Of a stretch of DNA of 55,635 nucleotides, positions 16,231 through 25,959 are shown one piece after another. Position 1 is the first letter of the stretch; each line of letters starts with the position of its first letter. A program made the translations under genes and the position numbers. Below the pieces are notes generated by a model. The model saw nothing but the letters and a program-made list of their open reading frames with translations. It was not told the origin of the DNA and did not search any database. Source of the stretch: a virus; IMG/VR virus record IMGVR_UViG_3300044995_000318, positions 1-55,635 of that record; one strand, written 5' to 3'.

Positions 16231-17358
16231 ATGAAAATAAAAATATTGCATTCAGCGGATAACCATTTGATGGACCGCCATTTAACAAGAATTGATCGTG
16301 CCGATGATTTCCGAGCAGGCATGCGGCAGTTTGTAGATAAAGCGATTGAGCTGAAAGTTAACGCCGGAATATTGGCGGGCGATGTATTTAATAACCGTCG
16401 CCCTAGCCCAGCCAACGTGCAATTTATGGCGCAAATGCACGAAAGATTAAAACAGGCCAACATCCCTGTTTATTGTGTGCGTGGTAATCACGACTACACA
16501 GACCCGAACTGGGTAACGGCATTGTTTGCGGAAAGTGATGCTAAAGCAGGTTTTTTAGGTAGTGATTATCGTCGGTACGAAATCCCATGCGGAGAGGGTC
16601 AAATATCGATTCTTTGTTTGCCCTACATGCCGAAAGATGAGCTGCTGGCTTATTTTAAAAATAACCCTCAAAAAGCCGATGTGGTTGTTTGGCATGGAGC
16701 TATTAAAGAAATGACTGGGTTTCCTATGGATTCGGCCGTATCCTTGGACGAACTCCCTGTCAATCGCTTTCGATACTGGGCTTTAGGCGATATTCACAAG
16801 AGAACTGTTGTCGAACGAGACGGATCAGTTCTTTGCTACCCTGGACCAACAGAAATGTGTTCCAAAGACGAAGATTTAGAAAAATCGGTTACGCTTGTCA
16901 GTATAGGTCTAACCGGATCAGTGGAAATCGAGCATATTCCTATTAAAACCAGAGCCATGCGTTGCTATCGGTTTACCACGGAAGAAGATTTAGAAAATGC
17001 GTTGGTGGAACTAGCGGAAATTAAAAAGACCGCTCCAAACGTGATGGTTTTTGTAAGATATAACCGTGGTATACCACGGGTGTTTGCTAGATTGTCTGCC
17101 CTACTTGACCCGGATAAAGCGATCATTCGCGCGGAACCGTTTAATCCATTAGCGGCTGATATCAATGAAGTTAAAAAATTCGACGCAGAGCATTGTCTTA
17201 AACCAGAAGACTTCTTGGGCGAATTTATTACACCGGGCACCGAACTCTACACTTTAGCTAAAGCTCTTATTAATCCAGAAGCCGACGCAAAAGATTTGGT
17301 GTCTGATTACGTATTCAAAGCTATTCAAAATTATGAGAATAAAATCAATAAAAATTAA
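16231..17358 (+). CDS. SbcD/Mre11-like exonuclease subunit (T4 gp47-like), 375 aa
   Basis: A calcineurin-like phosphodiesterase with all core motifs in order: H-S-A-D-N-H (D10, H12), A-G-D-V-F-N-N near 52, R-G-N-H-D-Y near 88, V-W-H-G near 152 and L-G-D-I-H-K near 186. With the Rad50/SbcC partner encoded next, it forms a nuclease that processes DNA ends for recombination-dependent replication. The DNH in place of DTH is a common variant. The 3' end overlaps sbcC by 26 bases, so the two are coupled. Confidence 0.9.
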   Translation: MKIKILHSADNHLMDRHLTRIDRADDFRAGMRQFVDKAIELKVNAGILAGDVFNNRRPSPANVQFMAQMHERLKQANIPVYCVRGNHDYTDPNWVTALFAESDAKAGFLGSDYRRYEIPCGEGQISILCLPYMPKDELLAYFKNNPQKADVVVWHGAIKEMTGFPMDSAVSLDELPVNRFRYWALGDIHKRTVVERDGSVLCYPGPTEMCSKDEDLEKSVTLVSIGLTGSVEIEHIPIKTRAMRCYRFTTEEDLENALVELAEIKKTAPNVMVFVRYNRGIPRVFARLSALLDPDKAIIRAEPFNPLAADINEVKKFDAEHCLKPEDFLGEFITPGTELYTLAKALINPEADAKDLVSDYVFKAIQNYENKINKN

Positions 17359-19885
17359 AGAATTTGGTCGCCACGCTTTGCTTGATTTAAATATAGATGC
17401 AGGCGTGATTGGTGTGGTTGGTGTTAACGGTTGCGGCAAATCTACTTTATTAAAAGCAATCGAATTCGCGTTTACTGGGCTGTTGGAAGATGCTGCCGAA
17501 ACATATGTAAGAAACGTCGGAACTCCAGACGCAGCTTCTAATGCATCTATTGAGTTATCGTTTATTAAAAATGGTATTGAAGGAAGAATATTTCGACAAA
17601 TAGGTAAAACGACAAAAAGATTACTGACCTGGAATGGCACCGAATACAAGTCAGCCGCAGATGTAGAATCGTGTCTTCGAGAAATCATCGGGGCGGATAA
17701 ACAGGCTTTGTCTAATGCCGTGTTTATTAGCCAAGGAGAACTTGACCGTCTTCTGTTCGGTAGTCAAGTAGAGCGCGAGCAACTTTTCGTTAAGTTGTTG
17801 CTGCTATCACATTTAGAAAAGATATCGGAAACGGTTATTAAAGATCAGATCAAAAGTCTATTAGGAGGGACGACTAAATTTGAGGCTGTTATGGAAGAAA
17901 TTGCTACTCAAGAATCGGAAGCTGCAGCCACAGTGCTCTCTTTAAAGGAGACTCTTAAAACGTCTCCAGATCATTCTAAATCGCTCCAAGAGGCTTCTGA
18001 ACTCTTGGAGAGTGTAAAGACTCTCGAGCACCTAAACAACCAGCTGGCTGACGCTTTACGCAACAAACGTGAAGCTGAAACCAAACGACAGTCCTCTTTG
18101 GGTGCAGCTGGATTCAAAGGACTCGACGCCATTGAAAAAGAAATCGAAAATCAATCCGCTCTGATCGCCTCACTCGAGCAGAAAATGCAGAGTGCCGTCG
18201 GCAGAGCTGAACTAGAGGAACGTGCTCGCATAGCAAAAGAAAGTCTTGCCGCCCATCAAGCCCAGTTAGAAGCTGAACGTCTGGCTCGTCAAAAAGCATT
18301 GCAAAACCAGCTGCCGGAAGAAACTCGTAAAAGCTTATTAGAATTATTAGAGAAACATAGTCTCTATACCCGCCTTAATTCAGAAAGTGAACAGCTGGCT
18401 GCCCAGTTGCAACCTCTTGCTATTCAAGAAGATGAGTTAAGGAAACAAGTTTTGGAAGAACAATCAGAAGAAGCTCAAAAAGCTTTAGCAGATAAAAAGG
18501 AACGTCTCAAAAAACAAGATGCTGATATTGCTAATCTTGAGCTAAAAATTGCCGTTTTAAAACCCACACTAAAAAGTGCACCTTTAGGAGTAGGTTATAC
18601 CGAATGTCCTATTTGCGGCACTTCTTTAAAACCTGGGTTTTTGACTGAAGAAAAGTTGACCAAACTTAAATCAGATTTGGATGCTAAAATTGAAGCCCGT
18701 GATAAGTTGCGTAAAGAAATCGAAGAAATCGATACAAAATTTAGAAACATATCAGGCCAGCTGGCAATCACCGGAGCGCAGGTTAAACAAATTAATAATC
18801 GCCTTTTGGAAGTCGTTAGCCAGATGGAAGAAATCGAAGCAGTTGTAAATAATTTTGATATTAACGCTGCCAAAGAAAAGCTATCTGCTCATGAAAAAGC
18901 AGTAATTGAATTGTCGATTCATACCGAACAAAGATTGGCGGATCTTCAATCGCAAATTGAATCAACTAAATCTCAATTAGATAGTTTAGAAAAAGAGTTG
19001 GCAGAAACTCCTGCAATCGAGCAATCGACGCAGGATGAAATAAAACAAAAAATCGCCAACACTAGGGAAAAGCTCGAAAAAGCCTCTCAACTTAGAAAAG
19101 TTGTCATGGCTTTTGAAGCAACTATTGAAACTTCTGAAAAATCGATTGAGCAGCTTACAAAAAGTATTGCCGTTATCGCTAAAGCTAAGGACCAACAAAG
19201 GGACGCTTTGTTTAAGTCTATTAGCAAACCAGAAAATTACCAAGATAACGCAGAGTTTGTGCAAGCCATTGTTGCTCAACTCAATTCGATGCAACAAAAA
19301 CGTGCTATTCTAGAAGGTCAGTTAAAACAAGCTACAGACGCATTAAATGCTATTATTGAACGCAGAAAAGATATTGAAGCTCGCATTGCTAAAGAACAGT
19401 TTAAAAAGGATTTAGCTAGACAGTTAGAACTACTATCCAATACATTTAACCGCAAAGGTTTACCGTTAAAGTATGTTAATTACAGATTTGCCCAATTAGC
19501 AGAATTAACAGCAGCAAATTTATCTAAATTAGGAGCTAACTTTACCGTTATACCAGATGATGAAAAATCTGTATCGTTTAAGTTCAAACGGCTGGATTCT
19601 GCTGAAGAATTTTACATGGGACAGGAAAAGCTCAGCGGAGGTCAACGAGTTCGACTGACCGTAGCTTTCCTTTTAGCCGTGCAGCAACTCATCATTCCGG
19701 ATGTTGGTTTATTAATACTAGACGAACCTTCGGTTCATCTGGATCAAGAAGGCACCGAGAGTCTTGCAGAAATGCTTGCTTCTATGGGCGAACAGCTTCA
19801 TGATAGCGAAGCTCAGGTTATTGTATGTGACCATAACACAGCCCTTGAACCTGCATTTCAAAAACTGGTTAAATTAGGAAATTAA
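17333..19885 (+). CDS. SbcC/Rad50-like ATPase subunit (T4 gp46-like), 850 aa
   Basis: An SMC-type ATPase. Walker A is G-V-N-G-C-G-K-S-T at residues 30-38. Long coiled coils run roughly 170-720, with a zinc hook C-P-I-C-G at 425-429. The ABC signature L-S-G-G-Q is near 767, and Walker B L-L-I-L-D-E-P near 793 with a D-loop S-V-H-L-D. The hook dimerises two arms, and the heads bind the SbcD subunit encoded directly upstream. Used for end resection and recombination. At 850 residues it is larger than T4 gp46 and nearer to short bacterial SbcC. Confidence 0.9.
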   Translation: MRIKSIKIKEFGRHALLDLNIDAGVIGVVGVNGCGKSTLLKAIEFAFTGLLEDAAETYVRNVGTPDAASNASIELSFIKNGIEGRIFRQIGKTTKRLLTWNGTEYKSAADVESCLREIIGADKQALSNAVFISQGELDRLLFGSQVEREQLFVKLLLLSHLEKISETVIKDQIKSLLGGTTKFEAVMEEIATQESEAAATVLSLKETLKTSPDHSKSLQEASELLESVKTLEHLNNQLADALRNKREAETKRQSSLGAAGFKGLDAIEKEIENQSALIASLEQKMQSAVGRAELEERARIAKESLAAHQAQLEAERLARQKALQNQLPEETRKSLLELLEKHSLYTRLNSESEQLAAQLQPLAIQEDELRKQVLEEQSEEAQKALADKKERLKKQDADIANLELKIAVLKPTLKSAPLGVGYTECPICGTSLKPGFLTEEKLTKLKSDLDAKIEARDKLRKEIEEIDTKFRNISGQLAITGAQVKQINNRLLEVVSQMEEIEAVVNNFDINAAKEKLSAHEKAVIELSIHTEQRLADLQSQIESTKSQLDSLEKELAETPAIEQSTQDEIKQKIANTREKLEKASQLRKVVMAFEATIETSEKSIEQLTKSIAVIAKAKDQQRDALFKSISKPENYQDNAEFVQAIVAQLNSMQQKRAILEGQLKQATDALNAIIERRKDIEARIAKEQFKKDLARQLELLSNTFNRKGLPLKYVNYRFAQLAELTAANLSKLGANFTVIPDDEKSVSFKFKRLDSAEEFYMGQEKLSGGQRVRLTVAFLLAVQQLIIPDVGLLILDEPSVHLDQEGTESLAEMLASMGEQLHDSEAQVIVCDHNTALEPAFQKLVKLGN

Positions 19886-19891
19886 ATATTT

Positions 19892-20380
19892 ATGTTATTG
19901 GACTTGCGCATCAAGGTTGAACAGCCATTTCTAGGGAACAAACGAACTAGGGAACAAGTTCGCAGGTTTCAAAAAGAAGAATTACCTGATTCTCACTTAA
20001 TAATCATTGACAGTGTTCAATGGTATTGGGCTTTGCAAGAAGCTGCAAAGTGTCTGAATCTTGATGTCAATGTCCATTGCATACGTTTTAAAAAAGGGTT
20101 CCGAGCGCCGACTCTTGTTTTATACACTCGACGCTGGTATCATCAAAATTCTGATAAACGACAAGAGGAGCAATTCGAATCCATCCGAGAGGGTGCCGAA
20201 TTGTCCATTGAATTGATTCTGTTAAGCACTCCAGAACCCGGTCAAAACACTGGGAAGGTGCCTACGGTTGAGGAAGTTGAAAAACTTTTTCAGTTTATTG
20301 GGGAATCACTGGGGCTTAGCCCTTGGGGTTCAAAGTTTGGTTACGGTAGATTTCGTGTTTTACACCTCAAAAAAATTTAA
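19892..20380 (+). CDS. Hypothetical protein with SPWGSKFGYGRF motif, 162 aa
   Basis: Starts 6 bases after sbcC with a TAGGAAAT site. N-terminal beta strand and Arg/Lys-rich helix, a W-Y-W-A-L-Q segment, and a conserved-looking C-terminal motif G-L-S-P-W-G-S-K-F-G-Y-G-R-F-R-V-L. That motif recalls small phage proteins in recombination operons whose function is unknown to me. Its position between the SbcCD pair and the UvsW-like helicase suggests a DNA-processing role. Confidence 0.5.
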   Translation: MLLDLRIKVEQPFLGNKRTREQVRRFQKEELPDSHLIIIDSVQWYWALQEAAKCLNLDVNVHCIRFKKGFRAPTLVLYTRRWYHQNSDKRQEEQFESIREGAELSIELILLSTPEPGQNTGKVPTVEEVEKLFQFIGESLGLSPWGSKFGYGRFRVLHLKKI

Positions 20381-20392
20381 ATTATTAAACCT

Positions 20393-21844
20393 ATGGGTTT
20401 ACCCGCTGAAGTGGAAATCCTATTGGATGATTCCGCCATCCTAGTTGTCCCGTCATTTCCTGAATTAGAAAAAGTTCTTAAGTATCAGGTCAAAAAAATT
20501 GAAAACAAAGAAATCAAAAGGTCCACGGAATATCTTTACAACGAAATTAAAGATTATTCCGGGTTAAGGGCTATTCAGTTACATCAAGGTTCTCTGCAGC
20601 GCGTAATTAACCGCTGCAGAGAGCTGAATGTTGTTACACATGTTCACGATCAAAGGTTGGAGTTTCCCAAGCCCCAGCTAGATAAAATGTTTGGTTTTCG
20701 ATTCAGCCAAAAAGATTTGCTTACGAAATTTCTTCTTATGAATAGGAGCGGCTTATTAGCCGCTCCAACTCGTTACGGGAAAACGACTTGCATCATAAAT
20801 ACGTTGAGAGCATATCCGGGGATTACGACTGTGGTAACTGCCCCTGGTAAAGATTTGGTCCGACAACTCTACGCGGATATTAAACAAAGTTTTCCGCATC
20901 GAGATGTTAAAATGATAGGGGCGGGGTCCACCACAAGGTATCCATCTGAAGATATTACCGTATGTAGTATGGATAGTTTAGAAAAATGTGACCACGGCAG
21001 AACTCGCCTCGTGTTGGTGGATGAGCCTCATGCTTTAGTCACAGATTCTAGAATCCCGGAATTTGTAAAGTTTAAGTATGCCCGAAAACTTGGTTTTGGA
21101 GCCACGCTTAGTGGACGGTTTGACGGTAGAGATCTGCTCATTGAAGCCCTTATCGGGCCTATTCTTGCCGAACGTACTTATAGAGAAGCAGTTGCAGAAG
21201 GAGCTATCTGTCCTTTGAAGGTTTTCTTTTTGAATATTGATGTTCAAGTCAATTCAATGGACAACCGAAATACGATTTACGGGCAGAATCTATTTCGCTC
21301 TTACGAAATGGGCAAAATCATTCGCTACATCAGCATGGAGATTTTACCACCGGATTGGCAAACCCTGATTTTCATAAAAAATGAGGTGCAGGCCAATATT
21401 CTCCAGAAGCTGATGGGCGAAGATCATGTCATTGCGATGGCCAAAAAGTTGACCAACAAAGAACGGGAAGAGTTGATGCGCAAGATGAAAGACTGCACAA
21501 TCACTCGTTGTTTGGCGTCCGACATTTATGCGCAGGGTGTTACTTTTCCAGATGTCAAAGCTATCATAAATGCCGCTGCTGGAGGAGGTTACACAAGCGC
21601 AATACAAAAACCAGGAAGGTTGGCTGAAGTTCGTCCCAACAAAAAATGTGGCGTAGTCATTGACTTCATGTTTAGAAGTTTTCAAGATACAGAAGACGCA
21701 GACATTGAAGGCAGGGGCGGTTTCAACTGCATGCAATACGATTCGCAGAGCAGGTTGGCTGCCTACCAAGAAAAAGGATACGAAATATTCTTTGCGGATT
21801 CGTTGTCCGAACTGGATCGATTGATCCGAAAGGAGGCGTTTTGA
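20393..21844 (+). CDS. SF2 helicase, UvsW-like, 483 aa
   Basis: Motif I (A-P-T-R-Y-G-K-T-T) is at about residue 124, motif Ia at T-A-P-G-K-D-L, and motif II reads V-D-E-P-H (~208), a DExH variant. Motif III is G-A-T-L-S-G-R. Motif VI-type residues lie around A-I-Q-K-P-G-R-L in the second RecA-like domain. The ~110-residue N-terminal extension with a winged region resembles T4 UvsW, which drives branch migration and R-loop or recombination-dependent replication switching. It overlaps the next gene at its TGA. Confidence 0.8.
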   Translation: MGLPAEVEILLDDSAILVVPSFPELEKVLKYQVKKIENKEIKRSTEYLYNEIKDYSGLRAIQLHQGSLQRVINRCRELNVVTHVHDQRLEFPKPQLDKMFGFRFSQKDLLTKFLLMNRSGLLAAPTRYGKTTCIINTLRAYPGITTVVTAPGKDLVRQLYADIKQSFPHRDVKMIGAGSTTRYPSEDITVCSMDSLEKCDHGRTRLVLVDEPHALVTDSRIPEFVKFKYARKLGFGATLSGRFDGRDLLIEALIGPILAERTYREAVAEGAICPLKVFFLNIDVQVNSMDNRNTIYGQNLFRSYEMGKIIRYISMEILPPDWQTLIFIKNEVQANILQKLMGEDHVIAMAKKLTNKEREELMRKMKDCTITRCLASDIYAQGVTFPDVKAIINAAAGGGYTSAIQKPGRLAEVRPNKKCGVVIDFMFRSFQDTEDADIEGRGGFNCMQYDSQSRLAAYQEKGYEIFFADSLSELDRLIRKEAF

Positions 21845-22491
21845 ACGAACAGCAACAAGATATTAGCCCGGACCCTGAATTGGTGGCTCGGGAAATAAGG
21901 GCTTGTTACATCGCTAAGCGTAGCGCTGAACTTAAAAAACCGTACCGCCTAAGTGCACGGCACGATAAAAAAGAATATTGGATGAGGGCGGCTGAGCTAT
22001 GCATACGCTTGAAAGCCAACCCTAAAGATTTTATCGATGCCGTCCTTGAAGCCCCCAACGGAAGTAAACCTGTGTTTGCTAATATGCTTTTCGGTAATTT
22101 TGCCGAGAACGCATATAAAAACAAAATGGAGCTGCTTAAAGAGGGGATGGTTGATCAAAAAGACGATGAAGATCGGTACTTCGATGACGGTATGTTACCT
22201 TCCGCCAAGCTGTGTCTGCTTTTAAAGTTTGCTCTTAACACCCTGTATAACATAAGTGGGACTATTAGCATGGTGGAAAAAAATTTAGAAATAATGCGGT
22301 CGCCTTTTACGGACTACCATCCCGCTGTTCGTGTGCTTCTTGCCTACCCTGATCATATTGTTATGGAAAGGTACGGCGAAGCGGCCAAGAATTATTTCCA
22401 AAGTAATCCAGGTACTTTGGAAATTGTTAAAAAAATGCAACTTCCAGTAGATAAAATTTTATCATGGCAGAAACCGACCCAACAGCCTTAG
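21841..22491 (+). CDS. Hypothetical replication-operon protein, 216 aa
   Basis: Starts at TTG 21841 overlapping the uvsW-like stop, with an AAAGGAGG Shine-Dalgarno just upstream, which supports this unusual start. Helical protein with basic N-terminal (K-K-P-Y-R-L-S-A-R-H-D-K-K) and acidic central parts (QKDDEDRYFDDG), no cysteines of note and no P-loop. It ends 28 bases inside the DnaB-like gene. By position it could be a helicase loader or accessory, like T4 gp59, but no sequence match is claimed. Confidence 0.55.
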   Translation: MNEQQQDISPDPELVAREIRACYIAKRSAELKKPYRLSARHDKKEYWMRAAELCIRLKANPKDFIDAVLEAPNGSKPVFANMLFGNFAENAYKNKMELLKEGMVDQKDDEDRYFDDGMLPSAKLCLLLKFALNTLYNISGTISMVEKNLEIMRSPFTDYHPAVRVLLAYPDHIVMERYGEAAKNYFQSNPGTLEIVKKMQLPVDKILSWQKPTQQP

Positions 22492-23873
22492 TACACCAAT
22501 TGGTGGACGATAACCGTCCTTGGTTTGAAGGCTGCGTTATTGGCTACTTAGCATTATCAAGAGCATATTTTGAAAAGGTAAAAAACGTGTTATGTGTAGA
22601 TAAAGATTCTGGTGAATTTTATCCAGACTTTTCTACTGACATAGATAACGCAATTTACCAAGCCATATGCTCGTTTTATAATACTTTTCAAAAATCAAGT
22701 TATGTTAATAAAGAATCGTTTCGTTTTTATTTGGAACAAGTAGCCGCAAAGGGAGATTGGATTGGAATGGGAGAAGTCGACGCAGCTCTTCAGCGCGTGG
22801 CGGAATTTACAGAAGTACCCGTTGACGAGCTAGAAACGCTTATGGAAAACGGATACACATACTGGTTAAAACGCCGTCGCACTGAAGAAGTTGTGCGTCG
22901 TTCTTCCATACTCAATCTTTTACCGGAAACACTGGCGGAAGAAGTTCGCGCCCATATTAAAGTCATTGAAAGACAAAAAGAAAATGACACTTATGAGTTT
23001 GGGCACGGAACTTTGTATCCCCAACCTGATATTTTCCGTATTGGTACTGGGCTAAGTGATTTGGATATTTGTATCGGTGGCGGTTTAGGTCAAGGAGAAG
23101 GTACTTTATTTATTGGGGCGCAAGGTTCTGGAAAAACAATTATTGCTTGTCAAATTGCCGCCAATATTGCTGCCCATTCAAAGCATGTGCTTTTTATTAC
23201 AACCGAACAACGCCACCGAGATTTGGAACTTCGTATTATATCCAATAGGTGTAATATTCCTTTTGATCGTATTAAAGATAACTTTCGTCCTGACAGGGAC
23301 TTAAGTACAGTAGAATTTGAAAAATATTGTAACTTAGTAGAAACACTAAGAGATTATTTACATTTTAAAGACTGGATGGAAGATCGGGCAAGATCGGTAA
23401 TCACTGATCTTGATATGGAGCTAGATAAAGTAGAAGACAAATACGGTAAGGTGGACTGCATCATCTTGGACTGGATTGGCGGGGCTTTAGGATCGGAAAG
23501 TATAAAAAATCCTGAAGCCATTCGCCATATTTACCAAGCTACCGCAGACAAAATGGCGAGTATTGCCAGTGACCGTAATATGGTGTCGGTAAGTTTTGCG
23601 CAGGCAGCAATGGGGCTGTGCTATAACAAAAAACGCATCGACGCCACTATGCTAGCCGAGTGTAAAAACATGGGACGTAATATGACGAATGTTATTGGGA
23701 TTAGCGCTCTTACAGAAAAAGAAAATGATGACAAAGAAGCTATTTACTTAGTAGATCAAATCTTTTGGGTCTCCAAAGCTCGGAAAGGTGAAAATAAACA
23801 AATCAAGTTCAAACGAGAATATCGTTATCAGCGTGTAAGATGCGGAGACGATAAACAAAATATTAATTATTAA
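22464..23873 (+). CDS. Replicative DNA helicase, DnaB-like, 469 aa
   Basis: RecA-type hexameric helicase that unwinds the fork. Walker A G-A-Q-G-S-G-K-T is at ~218-225 after the typical G-L-S-D-L-D-x-x-I-G-G-G-L entry. The E-Q of motif H1a (T-T-E-Q-R) and Walker B C-I-I-L-D-W-I-G near 330 follow, with an S-F-A-Q-A segment as the H3 motif. The N-terminal ~190 residues are helical, as in DnaB N-domains. It overlaps the preceding gene by 28 bases and is the last gene before a 487-base gene-free stretch. Confidence 0.85.
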   Translation: MAETDPTALVHQLVDDNRPWFEGCVIGYLALSRAYFEKVKNVLCVDKDSGEFYPDFSTDIDNAIYQAICSFYNTFQKSSYVNKESFRFYLEQVAAKGDWIGMGEVDAALQRVAEFTEVPVDELETLMENGYTYWLKRRRTEEVVRRSSILNLLPETLAEEVRAHIKVIERQKENDTYEFGHGTLYPQPDIFRIGTGLSDLDICIGGGLGQGEGTLFIGAQGSGKTIIACQIAANIAAHSKHVLFITTEQRHRDLELRIISNRCNIPFDRIKDNFRPDRDLSTVEFEKYCNLVETLRDYLHFKDWMEDRARSVITDLDMELDKVEDKYGKVDCIILDWIGGALGSESIKNPEAIRHIYQATADKMASIASDRNMVSVSFAQAAMGLCYNKKRIDATMLAECKNMGRNMTNVIGISALTEKENDDKEAIYLVDQIFWVSKARKGENKQIKFKREYRYQRVRCGDDKQNINY

Positions 23874-24360
23874 AAATAATAAAAATAATAAACTATTTTG
23901 GTCCAATGAAGATGGATGGGTAGATTTCGAAAGCGCTACTATCTTTAGATAAGGAGAAGAAAAATTTTTAATCTCCACATAGAATGTTCTTAGTTTTTAT
24001 TAGAGCTTTCTAAAGTAGTGTCTAAGCTGTCCAAAAATATCGTAAGCTGTTGAAAAAGATTAGTTTGTAAAAGTCAATTATTTTTAATAATTTAAACATT
24101 GCAAAAGTTTAATAGCGCAAATAATTACAAATATTTGTTTAATAATTTTGCGCCCGTTTAAAAAATATTGACCGTGTAAGCATGTTCTACTAGGTTGCCA
24201 TACCCCAAGCGTATTGCATGCTTGGGTTAGGAAATCAATCCGAGTCGGAGGCTTAAATTTTAATAAGCATCCGACCACTGCTAGATCAAGAAGAGACACC
24301 GGCTCCGATTAGATCGCAAAAGCAGGTATCAGAACAACCCGGTAGGAAATTGTTGAACGC
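23874..24360 (+). other. Gene-free AT-rich stretch with palindromes; replication origin candidate
   Basis: 487 bases with no usable ORF. It contains A/T runs near 23875-23895 and 24070-24100. An imperfect 39-base palindrome at 24115-24153 has arms starting and ending GCGC. A CCCAAGC/GCTTGGG stem lies at 24204-24226. A longer hairpin at 24244-24275 has GTCGGA/TCCGAC and GCTTA/TAAGC arms around an AATTTTAA loop. It lies between the replicative helicase gene and an HTH initiator-like gene. Origin of replication, untranslated leader, or both, are inferences. Confidence 0.4.
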
Positions 24361-25959
24361 ATGAATACGAGCAGCGTAAAACCCACTTGCTCCCGTCGGT
24401 TATCTCACCGACTTCAAAATCAAACCGATTACCCTGAATATAAGTGCCCTAAAGGCTACCATGTGGTCTATAGGGAAAAGCACGACAAGAACAACCCATA
24501 TACCGTCATTTCAAATAAACCCATCAATGACGAGAACTTGTCGGCGGAGGCACTCGGCGTATTAGTTTATATTATATCTAAGCCAGACAACTGGACGATA
24601 TGGAAGTCTCAAATCGCCCATCGGTTTGGAATGGGTCGGCATAAGATAAACCGGATCTTCAAAGAACTAGAAGAGGCCGGGTATATGTTTGAGGAGCAAT
24701 CTCGTCAAAGTTGGGGCGGGTATGACTTCTCCCGTAGGGTTCTTTTTGAAGCTAGCCAGCTTTTGGATAGCGCAAAAAACGACGATTCGTTTTCTCATGC
24801 CGTTGCTGAAAATCCGCATGCTGAAAATCCGCATGCTGAAAATCAGCACCTAGTAAGTAACCATGTTTGTGCAAAAAATACTGAAGAAAAAAAATCCCCC
24901 AAACCCCCTTTCTTCGCTCCGCTCGAAAGGGGGCTGGATTTTTCTTTTGTTGAACAAAAAGAGGAATCCAAACAAGAAGTCTCAGAAAAGCCCAAAAAAG
25001 AAGAGATATGTTTAGTTGATCTCGAAGAAGATGAGATTGAAGCTTACTATCAGCAAGGACGTGAAGAACTCATGGCCCGACTTTGTCCAAGTTCTGAAAG
25101 CGAAGCAGGACAAGCCCGATGGGCAGAGAAAGCCAAAAAGATTGTCCCAGTTGATGCTGAAGCTTTGGTAAAATCAGGGGCAGTCAAATTTCCGCTTCCC
25201 CCGGCTGATGTCCCTGCTTCCCGGTATTGGGCAAGAGCAGGTATGATCCTCGCAATCCCGGAAGCAGAACTTTTCCGGAAAGCTTCCGGTCATGATTGGG
25301 ATTACAAATCAATGCGTATGTTTTTACACCTATGGAAGAAAGGAAAAATCAATCCACCCCGAGTCCGTCGTTGGATTCGTAGCCCTGAATTCCCGGAAGA
25401 GCCTCTAGTGTATGTTCTTAGGAAGATTGAAAAAATCATGACAGGAGAAGACTATGTAGGGAACTTTAAGTTTTTTGTTAACAATCTTAAAGACGAGGTA
25501 GAAATCTTTTGCTTTCCGGATCGAGGTATTGTAAAACAATCTTTGATCTGTATTGAAGATCTTAAAAAAGCAGGTATTTTTGGAGTTTCCGCGATTAGAC
25601 GTAATTGGTTATTAGGTGTTTTATGCCACAGGCTAGGAATGGAAGAAAAAGGAATACCTTGGAATCAGGATATGAAGGATATGTATTTGGAGTCTTATGC
25701 GTTGGATGCGATGGCTCAGTTTTCAGCGGATGAATATGTAAGAGACCTATGGTTTGAAGCTCAGGACTTTTTAGGACTTACCGAGGAAGAAAAAGCTGAT
25801 CTGCCTAATATTATTAGAGGAATTATTAAAAAATTTGTTAATAAACTTGAAAAAGAGGCGTACAAATTGGAGCAAGAAGAATGGTTAAAGAATCACGAGC
25901 AACTGAATCAATGTTTGAAGATGTTCCAGCTCGAGTTAAGCGGCTCGCCGAAGCCTTAG
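24361..25959 (+). CDS. HTH replication initiator-like protein, 532 aa
   Basis: Residues ~60-110 form a winged helix: L-S-A-E-A-L-G-V-L-V-Y-I, then W-K-S-Q-I-A-H-R-F-G-M-G-R-H-K-I-N-R and F-K-E-L-E-E-A-G-Y. This is the pattern at the start of RepA_N/DnaD-like phage and plasmid initiators. A low-complexity linker (~140-215) holds three AEN(P/Q)H repeats and a palindrome-encoded segment. The C-terminal half is helical and unrecognised. Binding to origin DNA just upstream is a natural inference. The ATG at 24361 has only a weak GGTAGGAAAT site, so expression may be low or controlled by the structured leader. It overlaps the primase gene by 79 bases. Confidence 0.6.
   Translation: MNTSSVKPTCSRRLSHRLQNQTDYPEYKCPKGYHVVYREKHDKNNPYTVISNKPINDENLSAEALGVLVYIISKPDNWTIWKSQIAHRFGMGRHKINRIFKELEEAGYMFEEQSRQSWGGYDFSRRVLFEASQLLDSAKNDDSFSHAVAENPHAENPHAENQHLVSNHVCAKNTEEKKSPKPPFFAPLERGLDFSFVEQKEESKQEVSEKPKKEEICLVDLEEDEIEAYYQQGREELMARLCPSSESEAGQARWAEKAKKIVPVDAEALVKSGAVKFPLPPADVPASRYWARAGMILAIPEAELFRKASGHDWDYKSMRMFLHLWKKGKINPPRVRRWIRSPEFPEEPLVYVLRKIEKIMTGEDYVGNFKFFVNNLKDEVEIFCFPDRGIVKQSLICIEDLKKAGIFGVSAIRRNWLLGVLCHRLGMEEKGIPWNQDMKDMYLESYALDAMAQFSADEYVRDLWFEAQDFLGLTEEEKADLPNIIRGIIKKFVNKLEKEAYKLEQEEWLKNHEQLNQCLKMFQLELSGSPKP

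Noticed and set aside
17254-17688. 144-aa minus-strand frame across the sbcD/sbcC junction
   Set aside because: Antisense to the Walker A region of the SbcC-like gene, with no motif or ribosome site.
24805-24850. Short direct repeats as CRISPR-like or iteron array
   Set aside because: They are in-frame codon repeats giving AEN(P/Q)H in a protein linker, only three copies, with no spacers.
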